Shown one piece after another: positions 11,997 through 23,524 of a DNA stretch of 64,000 bases (positions are counted from its first letter, which is position 1; every line of letters starts with the position of its first letter). The translations under genes and the position numbers were made by a program. The notes under the pieces are model-generated. The model had not been told where the DNA came from. It made no database searches and saw only the letters and a program-made list of their open reading frames with translations. Origin of the DNA: Parapristionchus giblindavisi (Eukaryota; Nematoda; Chromadorea; Rhabditida; Diplogasteridae); contig CALSFV010000399.1 in assembly GCA_943737045.1 (NCBI GenBank), positions 62,001 to 126,000 on the forward strand, in the 5' to 3' direction.

Positions 11997-14900
11997 ATGA
12001 AGATGTATGAAGTAAGGCCCCTATTGTCTTCCACGATCACGAATGAATTAGAAGTGAAGGACGACAATTTGATGAAGGGAGAAATGGAAACTTTAGTAAA
12101 TGAAGGAGATGGAGCCGAAGTTTCCGTACGTTATTTTCATGTATCTTTCCTGAATATTATATCTTACTTATGTTACTATTTTACTTTTACTAATATTATA
12201 TTTTATTTTACTTATTTTACTAATATTATTTTTTATATGTACTGTTAACATTGTAGTTTCCCATTATGGATCTCCCTATCGAACTGACTTCTCACATCAT
12301 CTCTTTTCTCAATCACGAGGACCGAAATATAGTCAGATCTACCAATCGATCGTTGTATTTGGCTGAGAATTTGACACGAAAAAGATTTGCTGAAGTGGCG
12401 ATCTTTAAGGTACAATCTATGATATTCTATCCAGACTAGGAAGAGGAGCCTTTGTCGAATACCGTAATCTATAGATTATAATCAAGAGCCAGAAATATTT
12501 TAAAAATAAGAATAATAATTTATTTATCTTTAACGATAAACAGAGATGTGAAAGTGAAAATTAATAAAAGAAATATAGTGACTTGAATTGTAATTTTTAA
12601 AGTTTTTGCTGGATTTTTTCGTTTTTCAAATGTTTGTTAACGTATGGCATTTGTAAATATGCGAATTAAATACAAATTCGCATTTTTATTGATATCGATT
12701 GATTCCACCGTTTCTCATCCTTCAGTATCGTAATATAGTCCGCATAAAATGTGCTTGCATAGTTGTATTGCTAATGGCTGGTAAAACGCAGAAGTGTTAT
12801 CGACTATCTCCCATTTCCCTCCCTTCCCTCCTCGCACTCTCTCTGATCTACGTGCTATCTCGCTTGTGCTCTCTCTCTAAACATAGAAATTCATTGTGGC
12901 AGTGGTTGGCTACTCTCGTACTAAATAAACAAGCGTATTTTATACGGTCAATAACTTTGTGATTCTTGTCATGGTTGGCAGTAGTATTGATTATTTAAAA
13001 AATCAATATCGAAATGTTTTCATTGTCAGACGCATACGGAGAAATTAATAATGATAATGCAAGATATGAATTCTCTCTACACAAGAGGATGCACCAGTAA
13101 CACAAGTGAGAGATGGAAAGATAAGACTAATTCACTCCTACTCTCTGTGGTTTGTTCCTGCTTCATCTCATTTTCTTGATTATAAGTAATTTTTGACGAA
13201 TAATTTTCAAAATGTTAAAAATCGGAAGTTTGTGAAGTTTTGTCAAATTGTATTTTTTTGTTTTAATTATATTTTTTTATCAGAAAGATGAAGCGAGGAA
13301 AGTTCGTATTTCATCGCTTCCAACTCCCTTAGACGATCTTGTACCCGTAATCCATGAACATCTTAAGAATTCGACAGTGGACACATTACGTCTTCATGGG
13401 GTAACTTCATATTTATTGATTTTTATTATACTTGATTTGTATATTTATTCCCATCGTGCAAATGTATTTAAGTCTCTTATTCGTAATCGCAGCTTCTTTC
13501 TTACATCCTGAATTTATCATATTTTTCAAACATTTAATTATGAATCTTAGAATATCCTCCGAGGTCAGATAGATTTATAATTATTATTTTAGCTAACACT
13601 AAAGCCTGATCTGGTGTCTCAACTAGTTTGTCTCTTTAGTCAAGCAACTATTCGACGAGTCATCGTTAATTGTTCATTTGATTTTGACGAGCCTATGGAG
13701 TGAGTTTTCGAATATGAAAGTCAACTGATGAATCGATAATTATAGTATGCTCAAGTTCCTTGAATTTAAACGGGCGAAATATCTGACATTGGTTATGCAC
13801 TACTGTACTCCACCAAGGAATATATCTGCAGAGGTTATAGAGAGAATGGCAGATAATATTAGTGTATTAACCATCCTTGGTAAAGTAAGTAGATCATTTA
13901 TAATTATTGATTATTGATTAATTAGTGCCAAAAGTTGGCATGCATGCTATATAGACAATATAGGACAGTGCATTTGAAAGTTTTTGCAAAATCCACTCAG
14001 TAGCGCATTTTGGCCATGTTCTGTTATTTCAAAAAACACAAAACCAGATCTTGCATGTTAGAGAAAGAACTGCCGTCTTTCTGATAGGAAACACCTAGAT
14101 AAAGTATATTCAGCATGAATAAACCCATCTCAGAATATTTTGCCAGTTCGAATTGAAAATGACAATAGAGTTCAAAACTTGTCAAATCGCATGAGAGTAT
14201 GCAAGAACTCGACATTTTTTCATTTTGCCCAGTTCTTGCCGTGCAAGAACTCGCCAGTTTTCATTCTGCCCAGTTCTTGTCATGCAAGAACTCGCCAGTT
14301 TTCATTCTGCCCAGTTCTTGTCATGCAAGAACTCGCCAGTTTTCATTCTGCCCAGTTCTTGTCATGCAAGAACTCGCCATTTTTCATTCTGCCCAGTTCT
14401 TGCATGACAAGAACTGGGCAGAATAGGAGGCGCCCCCCTACCACCTACCATCCAGGATCTGGAAGGCGAAGAGCGCCCCAGCCCGCTCCTGCAGGGCGAC
14501 ATCTCCAATAAGGAGAAGCCCGGGGCAGAGAAGGGACTTCATCGCGAATTCCCTTCCCCAAATCAAAATTCTCTCCGAGGAGAGTGGCGCAACCGATACG
14601 TCAGAAGCGAAGAATGAGGATGATGAGTGCCTTTTATAGGGATCACTACAAACTACATACCGAATTTGACTAATAGGAGAGCTAGATAGTGCGTACTCTC
14701 TAGCTCTCTCACACTCTCTCACTCTCATTAGTCAAATTCGATTCATAGTCTCCCTATAAAAGGCTCTCCACATTCTCTTTTTTTTATTTGATTTGGGGAA
14801 GGGCATTCGCGATGAAGGCCCTTCTCTGCCCCGGACATCTCCTTATTGGAGATGTCGTCCTGCAGGAGCGGGCTGGGGCGCTCTTCTCCTTCCAGGCCCC

Positions 14901-15582
14901 ATCCTGGACGGTAGGTGGTAGGGGGCGCCTCTCTCTGGCTGACTGGAAACTCGCCCCTTCATTTTGCCCAGTTCTTGCATGGCAAGAACTGGGCAAAATG
15001 AAATATATGGCGAGTTCTCGCACAGCAAGAACTGGGCAAAACAATATGTTCTTTTAGAACTTAAATTGTCAGCAGGAGCTGTAATTGGCCTAACAGACAA
15101 AAAAAGTCAAACGGCGCAAAAATATGGCATTTCTTATTTTTTACGCATTGTATCCAATGCCCTCTATGTCAGCCTCACTTTTTCCATCGTGGCTATGGCA
15201 ATAAAGAAAATCTATGTTTTATGGCTACCAAGTAGATATTGCAAAAATTTTCAAATACACTGTCCTATATGTAATATGCAGATAATATCCTAAATAGTTG
15301 TTGTGAACTTTTTACAAAATCTGTTGAATACATCAGAAATTGAATTTTCAGTGGAAACCGAAATCGGCGATTTTCCACCATTTAAAAAGCATTATGCATA
15401 ACATGTATCATTTTTTGTATTTCGAGGAAATAGGACATTCTGGATATTATGAAGATAATAGTAATGTTAATGATGATCTACTTTATCGTCTCGTCAATAA
15501 ATCAAATGTTCGATTTCTTCATTTACTATTCTTCTGTTCACTTGTAACTGGAAAGGGAATGCATCGTGCATTTGAGGTATAA
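11997..15582 (+). CDS. F-box protein gene, copy 1 (six exons)
   Basis: Exons 11997-12125, 12257-12409, 13284-13400, 13593-13699, 13746-13884 and 15427-15582 join in frame to about 266 codons, ending in TAA. Exon 2 encodes an F-box (residues about 48-85), with LPIELTSHIISFLNHEDR followed by VRSTNRSLYLAE. By family knowledge it would bind a SKP1-type adaptor and present substrates to an SCF ubiquitin ligase. The rest is a variable substrate-side region without a recognised motif. The last intron is inflated by a 1307-bp insertion, and the last acceptor reads TTCGAG where copy 2 has TTCTAG, so the final exon may be spliced poorly. Nematodes have large, fast-evolving F-box families. Confidence 0.65.
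12715..12962. repeat. 250-bp dispersed repeat with pyrimidine-rich core
   Basis: This intronic segment (TATAAAATG-like start as CGCATAAAATGTGCTTG, then CTCTCTCTAAA and GTATTTTATACGGTCAATAA) has a diverged relative at 16255-16495 and duplicates at 45440-45690 and 48225-48463. It is read by long spurious ORFs. Its class is unknown. Confidence 0.6.
14200..14415. repeat. About 40-bp minisatellite, five units
   Basis: Units have the form CAAGAACTCGCCAGTTTTCATTCTGCCCAGTTCTTG-like (written here in parts: GCAAGAACTCGCC, TTTTCATTCTG, CCCAGTTCTTG). Each unit can fold, because CAAGAACT and AGTTCTTG are complementary. Related units recur inverted at 14955-15040. Confidence 0.8.
14425..14945. repeat. GC-rich palindrome with TATA-like boxes inside the insertion
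   Basis: GGCGCCCCCCTACCACC... (14430-14560) is mirrored by ...GGTAGGGGGCGCC (14800-14930). Both halves contain CTCCTTATTGGAG-type hairpins and a TATAAAAGGC-like box facing outwards (CCTTTTATAGGG at 14632, CCCTATAAAAGGC at 14752). It could be a divergent pair of small Pol II-type transcription units, but no product is recognised. Confidence 0.45.
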
Positions 15583-17393
15583 TTATTATGAGTACTATAG
15601 ATGTCGTGATGATCTACTCACAGAGAACATTCTCTTACAAGATGTTCTGTTTTAAGAAATTGACTTCTTACAAGAGAATATCAGAAATTGAATTTTTTAC
15701 TTATCAAGAGAACAATAGTATAATACCGAAATCGAATGTTAAATAATACAGTGATTGCGGAATTTTGAATTTTCGCATTTGCGTTACGGTAGGCGCACAC
15801 TTATTTCTGCCAGTTCGCGATAAAAAAAGACGAATTAGTCGTGGTTTTTTCGGGAATAGGCAACTTTTCACGATTGTGTTCTAGTTCATTTACATACAAT
15901 AGTTACACTAATGAATACTCGTCAAATTGAAGGAATAAAAATCAAACTCACCGACAGGCAATTGTAGGAAAAAAATGTTTAAAAAATTTTTCTGGGTCTC
16001 ACGGTTTTGTTCGAGATGATACTAGGTGGAATTTACCTACTTATTATTGCCCGCCGTCGTATACACATATCCAACGAATCCGTAAACTTTGAAATTTTGA
16101 TGCCATTTTATCGAACTTGCGTTATTTAGCGAAGATATGACGAACCCAAACCCCGTCTGCGAGCTCATGCCACCCCATATTACAGCTGTGTACAATTTGA
16201 TCTCGATCGGTACATATCAAGTGCCAAGAGAATTTCACTTGCACCTGACAGTCTCTCCTGAATCCATGTATTGTCCGTATAAAATGCACTTGTGTAATTG
16301 CCTTGCAACTAGCCGCTAAACGCAGAAATATTCCATGGATCCCCTCTCAAATCTTCCTACCTTCCTTCCTCGCGCTCTCTGATCTGCGTATTATCTCACT
16401 TGTGCTCTCTCTCTCTAAAAATAGAAACACACTGTGGCTATGGCTGGTTACTCTCGTACAAAATAAATAAGTGTATTTTATACGGTCAATAATGTCGAAT
16501 CATGCAAGATTATTTACTTGTATCTGTGATTATGAATGGATTTCAACTCCAGAGTCATAGTTAAACAATCAATTAAGGCAATAATCAAGCGTTCCATCCC
16601 ATTCTTCTTGTCTATTTATATCGATACGAGTCAGATTTCACAATTCGTCCGCTATTGCGGCGTTAAAATGTCCCTTGTAGGTCAGTTTATTGCTTGAAAA
16701 TCTACCATAATCATTCAATATTCCAGGAAAATATGTGGAAGTTCGACGTGATAACTTTAGTATCGTTATTGCTCGACAAATTCAAGGATACAATAAAATA
16801 ATCATTGAATACAATGGTTCATATTAGGTTGTAACATAGCTCTTTGTGCCATCACTACAGTCCCGCACGATCGCCCTCCCTAAAGGCGGCCCGCCGCGAC
16901 ATGAATCATGTCGCCTCATGTCGCATCTTTCCCAAAGATTTTTAAAACATTTCATTTGTTGTGATCGTTGCGTCATGAGATAAGATTAATATCGCCATAA
17001 AGGCGAAAAAAATTGGTTGAGTGTGGACAATGTAATTGGCGGAGGAAAGGTTCGAGATTCTACCGTAATCTCGATGTTTCAAATTTGAATTTCCCGCATT
17101 TCTCATTGACCCTGCGAAATCGATTGATTCACTAGCATCATTGAGAACGTTGTTTGCTAGTTTTCTCTCGTATTTTCTCGTGTGTTTTTTTATATAATTT
17201 CAATTCTTCCAACTATTTATTGATTTGCTGATCAAATTTGTTTTATACCATTAATAATGTCTCTAGTAATGCGTGTTTTATGAGTAATTTCTAGGATGAA
17301 AAGTCTGGTTTCAATGTTATTTTCGATATTGTTACTAAAATGGCCAACTATAAATCTACCTTTTTTTAGTTTATAATGTAAACATCGATTCAG

Positions 17394-18121
17394 GGTCCCA
17401 ACTTTCCCTTGGTCGCGTCACTTCATGATCACGCCAAGCCCGAATCTTCCGTCAAGTTCTCCAATGACGACCACTACATAGCGTCCGGGTCCGCCGATAA
17501 GACTATCCGCATTGGATCGTGTAAGTTGTTTTGCTACTTCCGGTTTCCTATTCCTGATCTATATTTTAAAGTACAACACAATTAACGAGTGCGTGTTTGC
17601 GTTTCAGCTAGGCGTATTGAGATAAACTCGCTTAGTGGTGTACATGTGTTCCAAAATAATGATTGTTATAACGATTTAATCACTCGTTTATTTACAGGAC
17701 GGATGCGAAGCCATGGTGTGCCAATAGCGGCCACAAGTTAGGCATCTCCGACGTTGCATGGGGTACTAATGGATATTTACTCTGTTCCGCCAGTTACGAT
17801 ACGACGATCAAGGTACTGTGTGACATCTGTTCTGAAACATTCGTGATTAAGATAAACCTGCAAGTAGTCTGTTGAGTTATATCGATTGGTTATCTCGAAA
17901 TTGTCCAGGAAGTTATTCGGAGTACAGAAATGTGATCCGAAAGAATTAATAGCATTTGTCATTCCAATTCCTCTAGTTTATTTTATTTGTTAAATTTGAA
18001 ATGATTTTATTAACCAATTAAGGATCATTTGATGAACAAGTTCGAATATTGGACGTGAAGACAGCAGCATGTGTCAAGAGTCTCCTCTCTCACTCCGATA
18101 CCGTTTCTGCTGTTAAACTCG
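17394..18121 (+). pseudogene. wdr-5-like: WDR5-like WD40 gene fragment, copy 1
   Basis: Three exon-like blocks match the middle of WDR5, the WD40 subunit of SET1/MLL histone H3K4 methyltransferase complexes. Block 17394-17518 has SSVKF, YIASGSADKTIRI. Block 17698-17812 has GHKLGISDVAWG and CSASYDTTIK. Block 18025-18121 has [20 protein letters not shown] and [10 protein letters not shown]. Exons 1 and 2 join in frame only through a GTGTAA donor two bases upstream of the better GTAAGT. Between blocks 2 and 3 about 30 residues of a WD repeat are missing and the frame does not join. The first and last repeats are absent. Hence a partial, broken copy. Confidence 0.75.
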
Positions 18122-18639
18122 GTTAGTTGTCATTTTTTTAATTATATTTAAATTAGTATTGTGATTAAAACTGCTATTTTACCATGCGTTACGGTAACAT
18201 CTTGATATTGATTTAATGATTGACAAGGTAGCATTCGTATCAAAGATATTGATTGATGCGATATTCTACATTGCCTATTAATGGTGAATAGCTTTTGTAT
18301 TTCGCGCCTGCCGTATCCTCACTACACCACGTCACCACAACTGCTGATTGTTGTAGATGATGACCATCCGTGTCTTTCATCAAATTCTCGCACAGTTGCA
18401 AGAACATACTACTCTGGAAAGTACACGCAAGATTTTGGGGTTCAGTAAGGTACACTTTCTGCTCAATAACGAGTTCTTTCACACTTATCAATAGTTTATT
18501 CATTAAAGTCACATATATGTGCAGAACTGTTCTCTCTGCAGATCATCTATTGATCGTTGATTATCAGGGCCTGAAAACGTACACTGGCTACACGAATAAG
18601 AAGTACTGCATATTCACCAACTTCTCGGTCAGGTACGGT

Positions 18640-18782
18640 AGCCATATTGATTACTGTAGATATATCGATTACTGTAGGTATAGGGATTACTGTAGGTATA
18701 GAGATTACTGTAGGTATAGGGATTACTGTAGGTATAGAGATTACTATAGGTATAGGGATTTCTGTAGATATATCGATTACTG
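18640..18782. repeat. 18-bp TA-rich minisatellite (left segment), copy 1
   Basis: Tandem units ATTACTGTAGGTATAGAG, with variants ending GATATATCG. It translates as repeated CRYRDY on + and VISIPT-like on -, which are artefacts. It is interrupted by the transposon that starts at 18785. Confidence 0.9.
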
Positions 18783-18784
18783 TA

Positions 18785-20516
18785 CAGGGTGCGGCATAAT
18801 TACGGAGACAACATGTTTGATCTCCCCTCATCACACGTGTTGAGCAAATCGGCTCAACTTATAACATTTTATCAACAACTATCATAGTAACAACAATCAA
18901 TGACTACTTCTCAATTCTGCCTCATTTCGCGCGAATAACTTGCTTTAAAGGGGTCGGGTGCGCATCGACGGTGGCGGACAGGTACGGCACGTCAATATTG
19001 TCCCATTTCCGGAGAAGGGCATGATTCAGCGACTCCAGATTCAAGTGGGGACGAGCTCAAGACTTGCTCTCGAGAACTGATCACACAGAATATTCGGGGA
19101 GGTTCAGATCGGACGTGCAGGCATGCAATTCCGAGGAGGTGATGAAGGAGGGACAGTGGCTCTTCAGCCAGGCTTGCGCAATCTTCGCTATTTGAGCCAG
19201 TGTAGAATCTTTCAGGTAGCACCAACGCTTGTTCCCGAAGTGGAGCTTGGCCCATGGGTTCATAAAGTTCTTCAGGATCCATTTTAGGTAGTACTCGTTG
19301 TTCATCTTGATTCCAGGATCAACGAAAAGCAGGGGATTTTTGCCCGTAGCACAGGTCTCAACTCAGATGATGATCTTCCGGGGATGAGAGACTTGTTTTA
19401 CGACTCTACCCCTTTCATCCGCTAGACAGGAGTCATCTGCCCATATAATATCGTTTTGGGCACTGTACGATTGTTTTACAGTGAACAGCTTCTCATCGTA
19501 GAAAACTGCCACCTTGTGTCCGCCGACGCAGTTCGAGCCGGGAGTGACTTTCATCTTTCGAGCGTGGCATGAGAATTCCGGTCGGAAAGGATGTCGGCCT
19601 TGCTCATCGGTTATGGGCGAAGGTTCAGCTAGCCACGGGTGATTCATATGACCCATCTATCCTACAGGGTGGGTATTAATTATTGCGACACATTATTATG
19701 GTGGCACAAAATGCGTTTGCGTGGTTATGGCGTGCTCATTTCTTTATATTTTCATGATTATTAGTTTTTTCGTTCATGATTTAAGTTTCAAGTCAATCGG
19801 ATCATTTTGAGCCTAAATATGATTTCCACAATGGATCGTTACCATGTGAGGGCGCGGCATAAGCGCAACCGGCATATCGAAAGCTGTTGGCGTTCCACGA
19901 CAGAAGGTTTACCGGACGCTGGCGAGGTACAGGGAGACTGGAGGGATACTGGACCATCCCTGGAGAGGCATGAAACCCAAGGTGGTCACGCCGAATGTCG
20001 TCGTGGCTGTGAAAAATCGAATCGGCCGCAATCCGCACCGCTCGATGAAGAATCTGGCTCGGGACTTCCAGATGGGCCCCGGCTCCACGGGAAAAGTGGT
20101 GAAGGAGAAGCTGAATATGACCCCATACTGTGTGAGAAAAACGGTCATCATCAGTGGGAAGAATCAGGAGATGTGCCTCAAAAAGTGTCGCGTCGTCTTT
20201 GCTAGCACGCACCGCCGGCAGCACTGTGTGTTATTGTTCTCCGATGAGACGCTGTTCATCGTGCAAGCCGCCTACCAACCCCTAAGTCACTAAGTGCTTA
20301 CTACGGACCACCAGGTTGCTAACTGCAATGGTCGGATTGTCCTTACCACCTCCCAACCCCAATAAACCAATGGTTTTGACCGTGATGTGCGAATCCGTAG
20401 AGAGACACCTGATTTTTGTGAATCCGGGCACCAAGATAGAAAAGAAATGATACTTAGAGAAGATATTCAAGGTCGCCCAGCTCCCCTGGAGCCATTCCCA
20501 CTTCGGAAATTCATCG
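18785..20516. mobile_element. Tc1/mariner element X with nested element Z, truncated by duplication edge
   Basis: It starts CAGGGTGCGGCATAATTACG after TA, as the complete copy at 50753-53347 does. Transposase remnants of X read on the minus strand (about 19664-18860): FYDEKLFTVKQSYSAQND (first catalytic Asp region), VDPGIKMNNEYYLKWILKN, LKDSTLAQIA and a third motif DLNLPEYSV. Several stops interrupt it. The right end of X is missing because the block ends at 20516. Confidence 0.85.
19665..20516 (+). mobile_element. Tc1/mariner element Z, 5' two-thirds only
   Basis: The 5' TIR CAGGGTGGGTATTAATTATT follows a TA. The transposase on + starts near 19831 (MDRYHVRARHK). After a frameshift near 19886 come the helix-turn-helix-like regions (VPRQKVYRTLARYRETGG, RIGRNPHRSMKNLARDF) and the first catalytic motif LLFSDETLF (about 20230-20260), then stops. 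The C-terminal half with the third Asp is lost at 20516; the sister copy 51633-52923 keeps it. Confidence 0.8.
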
Positions 20517-20675
20517 CGAGGTCATAACATGGGTGCCATCCAACGAAAATAACCTGTTTAATAGGAATCTAGAACACAGATTTTGAATGTTTTACTACAA
20601 CGCTAAGAAAAGTGCCAGCTATCGATCGATTGGAGATTTTATTGATTGATTTTGCTTAAAATTCTCATGTTGCAG
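20517..20675. other. RAD21 intron remnant at the duplication junction
   Basis: From 20516 the sequence matches copy B intron 8 from 32583 (GCGAGG, ATAACATGGGTGC, CCAACGAAAATAACCTG) and then the copy B intron 9 sequence just before exon 10. Copy A therefore begins inside a kleisin intron. Confidence 0.8.
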
Positions 20676-21987
20676 AAGATCAGCGTTCAATCATTGACGC
20701 GCCCGACTCATCGTTTGCCCTCGAGCCTCTCGAAGCTATCGCTGCTGAGAAGGTATTATCGATTTGTCATTATACTGTATTATTGATTGATCAGAATACA
20801 GTATTATCGATTGATTATCGATCAATAACTGAGAATAAAAACGTTGTCTTTGATCTCATAATGTTCTAGAAATCCGCGGGTTCATTCGAATAGAAAGGTT
20901 TTAGCGCACATTTAATACGTTGCATAGCTGCTGTTTTATCCCCCCTCATCAATATACTGTTTTTCAATCGATAGATAATATACAAGATTAGCCAATCAAT
21001 AATCATCATCGAATCGATCGATAATTGATCTTTGATCTTTGATCTCCTTGTAGGCGACTCGTCAGCGTCGCCGGTGTCGTCTCATTATTGACGATCAGAA
21101 GAACATCTCGGGAGAGGAGATGAAGAACAACATGGCTGACTATCGGTTGGTGGTGGATTATTGATTTTTTGTGTGGATTATTGATCAGTTCAGAGGTTTT
21201 GAGAGCGGGAATGATCTTGCAACTTTTATTTAATATTTAATCCGTCCAAGAATAATTCTGTTAAATATATACAGACAACAATTTTAATAGAATTGAATTG
21301 AATAGCGAAAGATACCAGCTTGATAGGAGCCGTTTAAATACAATCAGAGTTTGAAACTATTTGTTTTGTCGTTCATAATGAAGTATTCCTGTATTTGCTG
21401 TCGCACCTGTCACGGGTGTATCAAATAAATAAATAAAATATTCTTGCTTGCAGAGACACGCTGCAGCCACTCGATCTGGCACCGCCCACTCGTCGGCTTA
21501 TGCGTCTCAAGGAGAGCGAAAATGTGGAGAAGGTGGGTATCTTGAACACCCTTTGTAGTTTGTAGTTTGATCCCTTAATGATATCCATGTATTTGTGTGG
21601 AATGATTTATTTATTTATTTATCGTATACCACCAGGGTGGTTCATCAAGTACAAAATGTTCGAGTGCAGATAAATTGTGTGGAATGACAAAATATCTAAT
21701 TATTTTGGTCTCATAGTTCGGTATTGCAGCTGTTCCATCTTCCCGGGAGCTCGTTCGTCAAGAACAAGAACCTCATCAGAGTAAGATTGTTTTAATAATT
21801 ATAATAATATTAATAATAATTTTATTTGCTTTTCTTTCGGTCTACTGTGCACCCTGTTGTTTAATGTTTCGCGCACAGTCTATTTTTCGAATTCTCATTT
21901 CATTGATGATCTCTAATTACTATATATACTAATTACGAATACTAATTACTAGCTTAGAACAATTTTACTTGATATTTGATTGTTTCA

Positions 21988-21988
21988 A

Positions 21989-22042
<54 letters not shown>
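21988..22042. repeat. (ATT)n microsatellite
   Basis: About 18 perfect ATT units in the intron before the 22059 exon of RAD21 copy A. Copy B has a shorter array at the same place (34560-34600), so it expanded from an ancestral tract. Confidence 0.95.
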
Positions 22043-22044
<2 letters not shown>

Positions 22045-22186
22045 ATATCCCCTTGCAGCAATATCAGTCCAAACTCACCTTCACCTGTCGTCAGTCGTTC
22101 GCCACTGGCCCCTCCGGGAACATGCTCGACGAATCGATCGAGGACATCAGACGAGACCTCGAATACGATGATAACATTGAGGATAC

Positions 22187-22471
22187 CGATGATCGATCCA
22201 CCATTGTGAGTGTACGGTATAAGGGGTACGGTAGGGGGGATATCGACGATCGATCCACCATTGTGAGTGTATGGTATAAGGGGTACGGTAGGGGGGATAT
22301 CGACGATCGATCCACCATTGTGAGTGTATGGTATAAGGGGTACGGTAGGGGGGATATCGACGATCGATCCACCATTGTGAGTGTATGGTATAAGGGGTAC
22401 GGTAGGGGGGATATCGACGATCGATCCACCATTGTGAGTGTACGGTATAAGGGGTACGGTAAGGGGATGAT
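22187..22471. repeat. 57-bp minisatellite repeating an exon end and its splice donor
   Basis: Five units of 57 bp. Each contains the last 15-20 bases of exon 22059-22205 (GATCGATCCACCATT) plus the donor GTGAGTGTA and the following intron start (TACGGTAGGGGGGATAT). Copies B and C have the sequence once. The unit length is divisible by three and the frame stays open through all units. Confidence 0.95.
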
Positions 22472-23445
22472 ACTGATTGATGGGTCTGACAATGTGAGTA
22501 TGATTAAAGGGAGCGCAACTTCTGTCAATGGTCTCTTCATTGCGCACGCTAATTCTTTGTTGTCTCACAACGTTAGGCCATTGCGCGTCGAAGAGACCAT
22601 TGAGTGAGGTTACGCTCCCTTTAATGGAGAGAAGGAAGAGCATCGTCTATGACTGTGAAAGAACGTATAATGGAAAAGATTATAAGTAAAAGAAAAAATG
22701 CGATCCGATGTTTTAGACTCGGTTTTAGACACCGGAACCGCCTTATTAAAACACATAATCATTCTTATTCCTTCTTTTAGTTCGGTGGTGGAGCCATCGA
22801 CGACTTTGACGACGGCAACTTCAAGGACATTGGAACACCCATGTCGATTGGTACGGTATTCATTTTTTATTGATTGTTATTGATTTTTTGATTCCGATAT
22901 TGTTTACTCCCGTCGTACATCGTGTCGTGCACCCCATACGTGGGCACCACTGCCGCTAGCGGCAAAACACCCCCGATTTTTGGAACCCGACCCAACGATT
23001 TTCCAAAAAAATCACTCCAAATGACGTATAAATGTTCCATTTTTTTCTTCCAACCCCTCGATTTTGATTTCCAGCGGCAATGCCCGCCTACATCTGGTGC
23101 ACCCTGTAGGATGACGGGTTTAAAGCAAAACTGTACATCGTCCTTCCTCACCGAGGTGCATGACATGATGGTCTCCGCAAGTCAAAAATACCGGATGATT
23201 GATTTTTTGTAGTTTGTAGCCTAATTATCGATTTATTGATTTTACCTCTTACAGGAGGTGGCTCGCCCATACACGGTATGAACTTTGACGATCAGCCATC
23301 AGTCGACAGCGGAGGTACGGTTACAGTATATCTGTTTATTGATTTTTATTTGAAATATTAATTATTCTCTGATTATTGATTGATTGATCCATTATGTTTA
23401 CTTTTTCATCAACACACGTTTCATTGTATACTGATGAATACGTAT

Positions 23446-23446
23446 A

Positions 23447-23523
<77 letters not shown>
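23446..23523. repeat. (ATT)n microsatellite
   Basis: About 26 ATT units directly ahead of the acceptor TATAG of the copy A exon at 23526. The polypyrimidine tract normally preceding the acceptor is replaced by the array, which may weaken splicing. Confidence 0.95.

Positions 23524-23524
<1 letters not shown>

Larger units (their letters stand above)
13961..15267. mobile_element. 1307-bp fold-back insertion in F-box intron, TA target duplication
   Basis: TIRs TAGGACAGTGCATTTGAAAG and complement are flanked by TA at 13959-13960 and 15268-15269. The sister intron in copy 2 has the uninterrupted site (AGACAATATGTAATATGC at about 46707-46724), so this is an insertion. Inside are a 40-bp minisatellite and a second, GC-rich palindrome. 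No transposase was seen. Confidence 0.85.
11850..20516. repeat. Segmental duplication, copy 1
   Basis: The block matches 44538-52484, beginning at AATAAGGGTCAAATAAAGCG and ending abruptly at 20516 inside a transposon. From about 15950 to 20516 it aligns at a constant offset of 31968 bp, and I saw only a handful of substitutions. The left part (F-box gene) is visibly more diverged and has indels. At the right junction transposon sequence is fused to a RAD21 intron, with only a few bases of overlap. Confidence 0.9.

Noticed and set aside
16137..16319. 60-residue ORF present in both segmental copies (16137 and 48105)
   Set aside because: Near-identity reflects the recent duplication. The 3' half lies in a dispersed non-coding repeat related to 12715-12962.
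21954..22643. 229-residue minus-strand ORF with [19 protein letters not shown] repeats
   Set aside because: It is the antisense reading of the 57-bp minisatellite and ATT array within RAD21 copy A.
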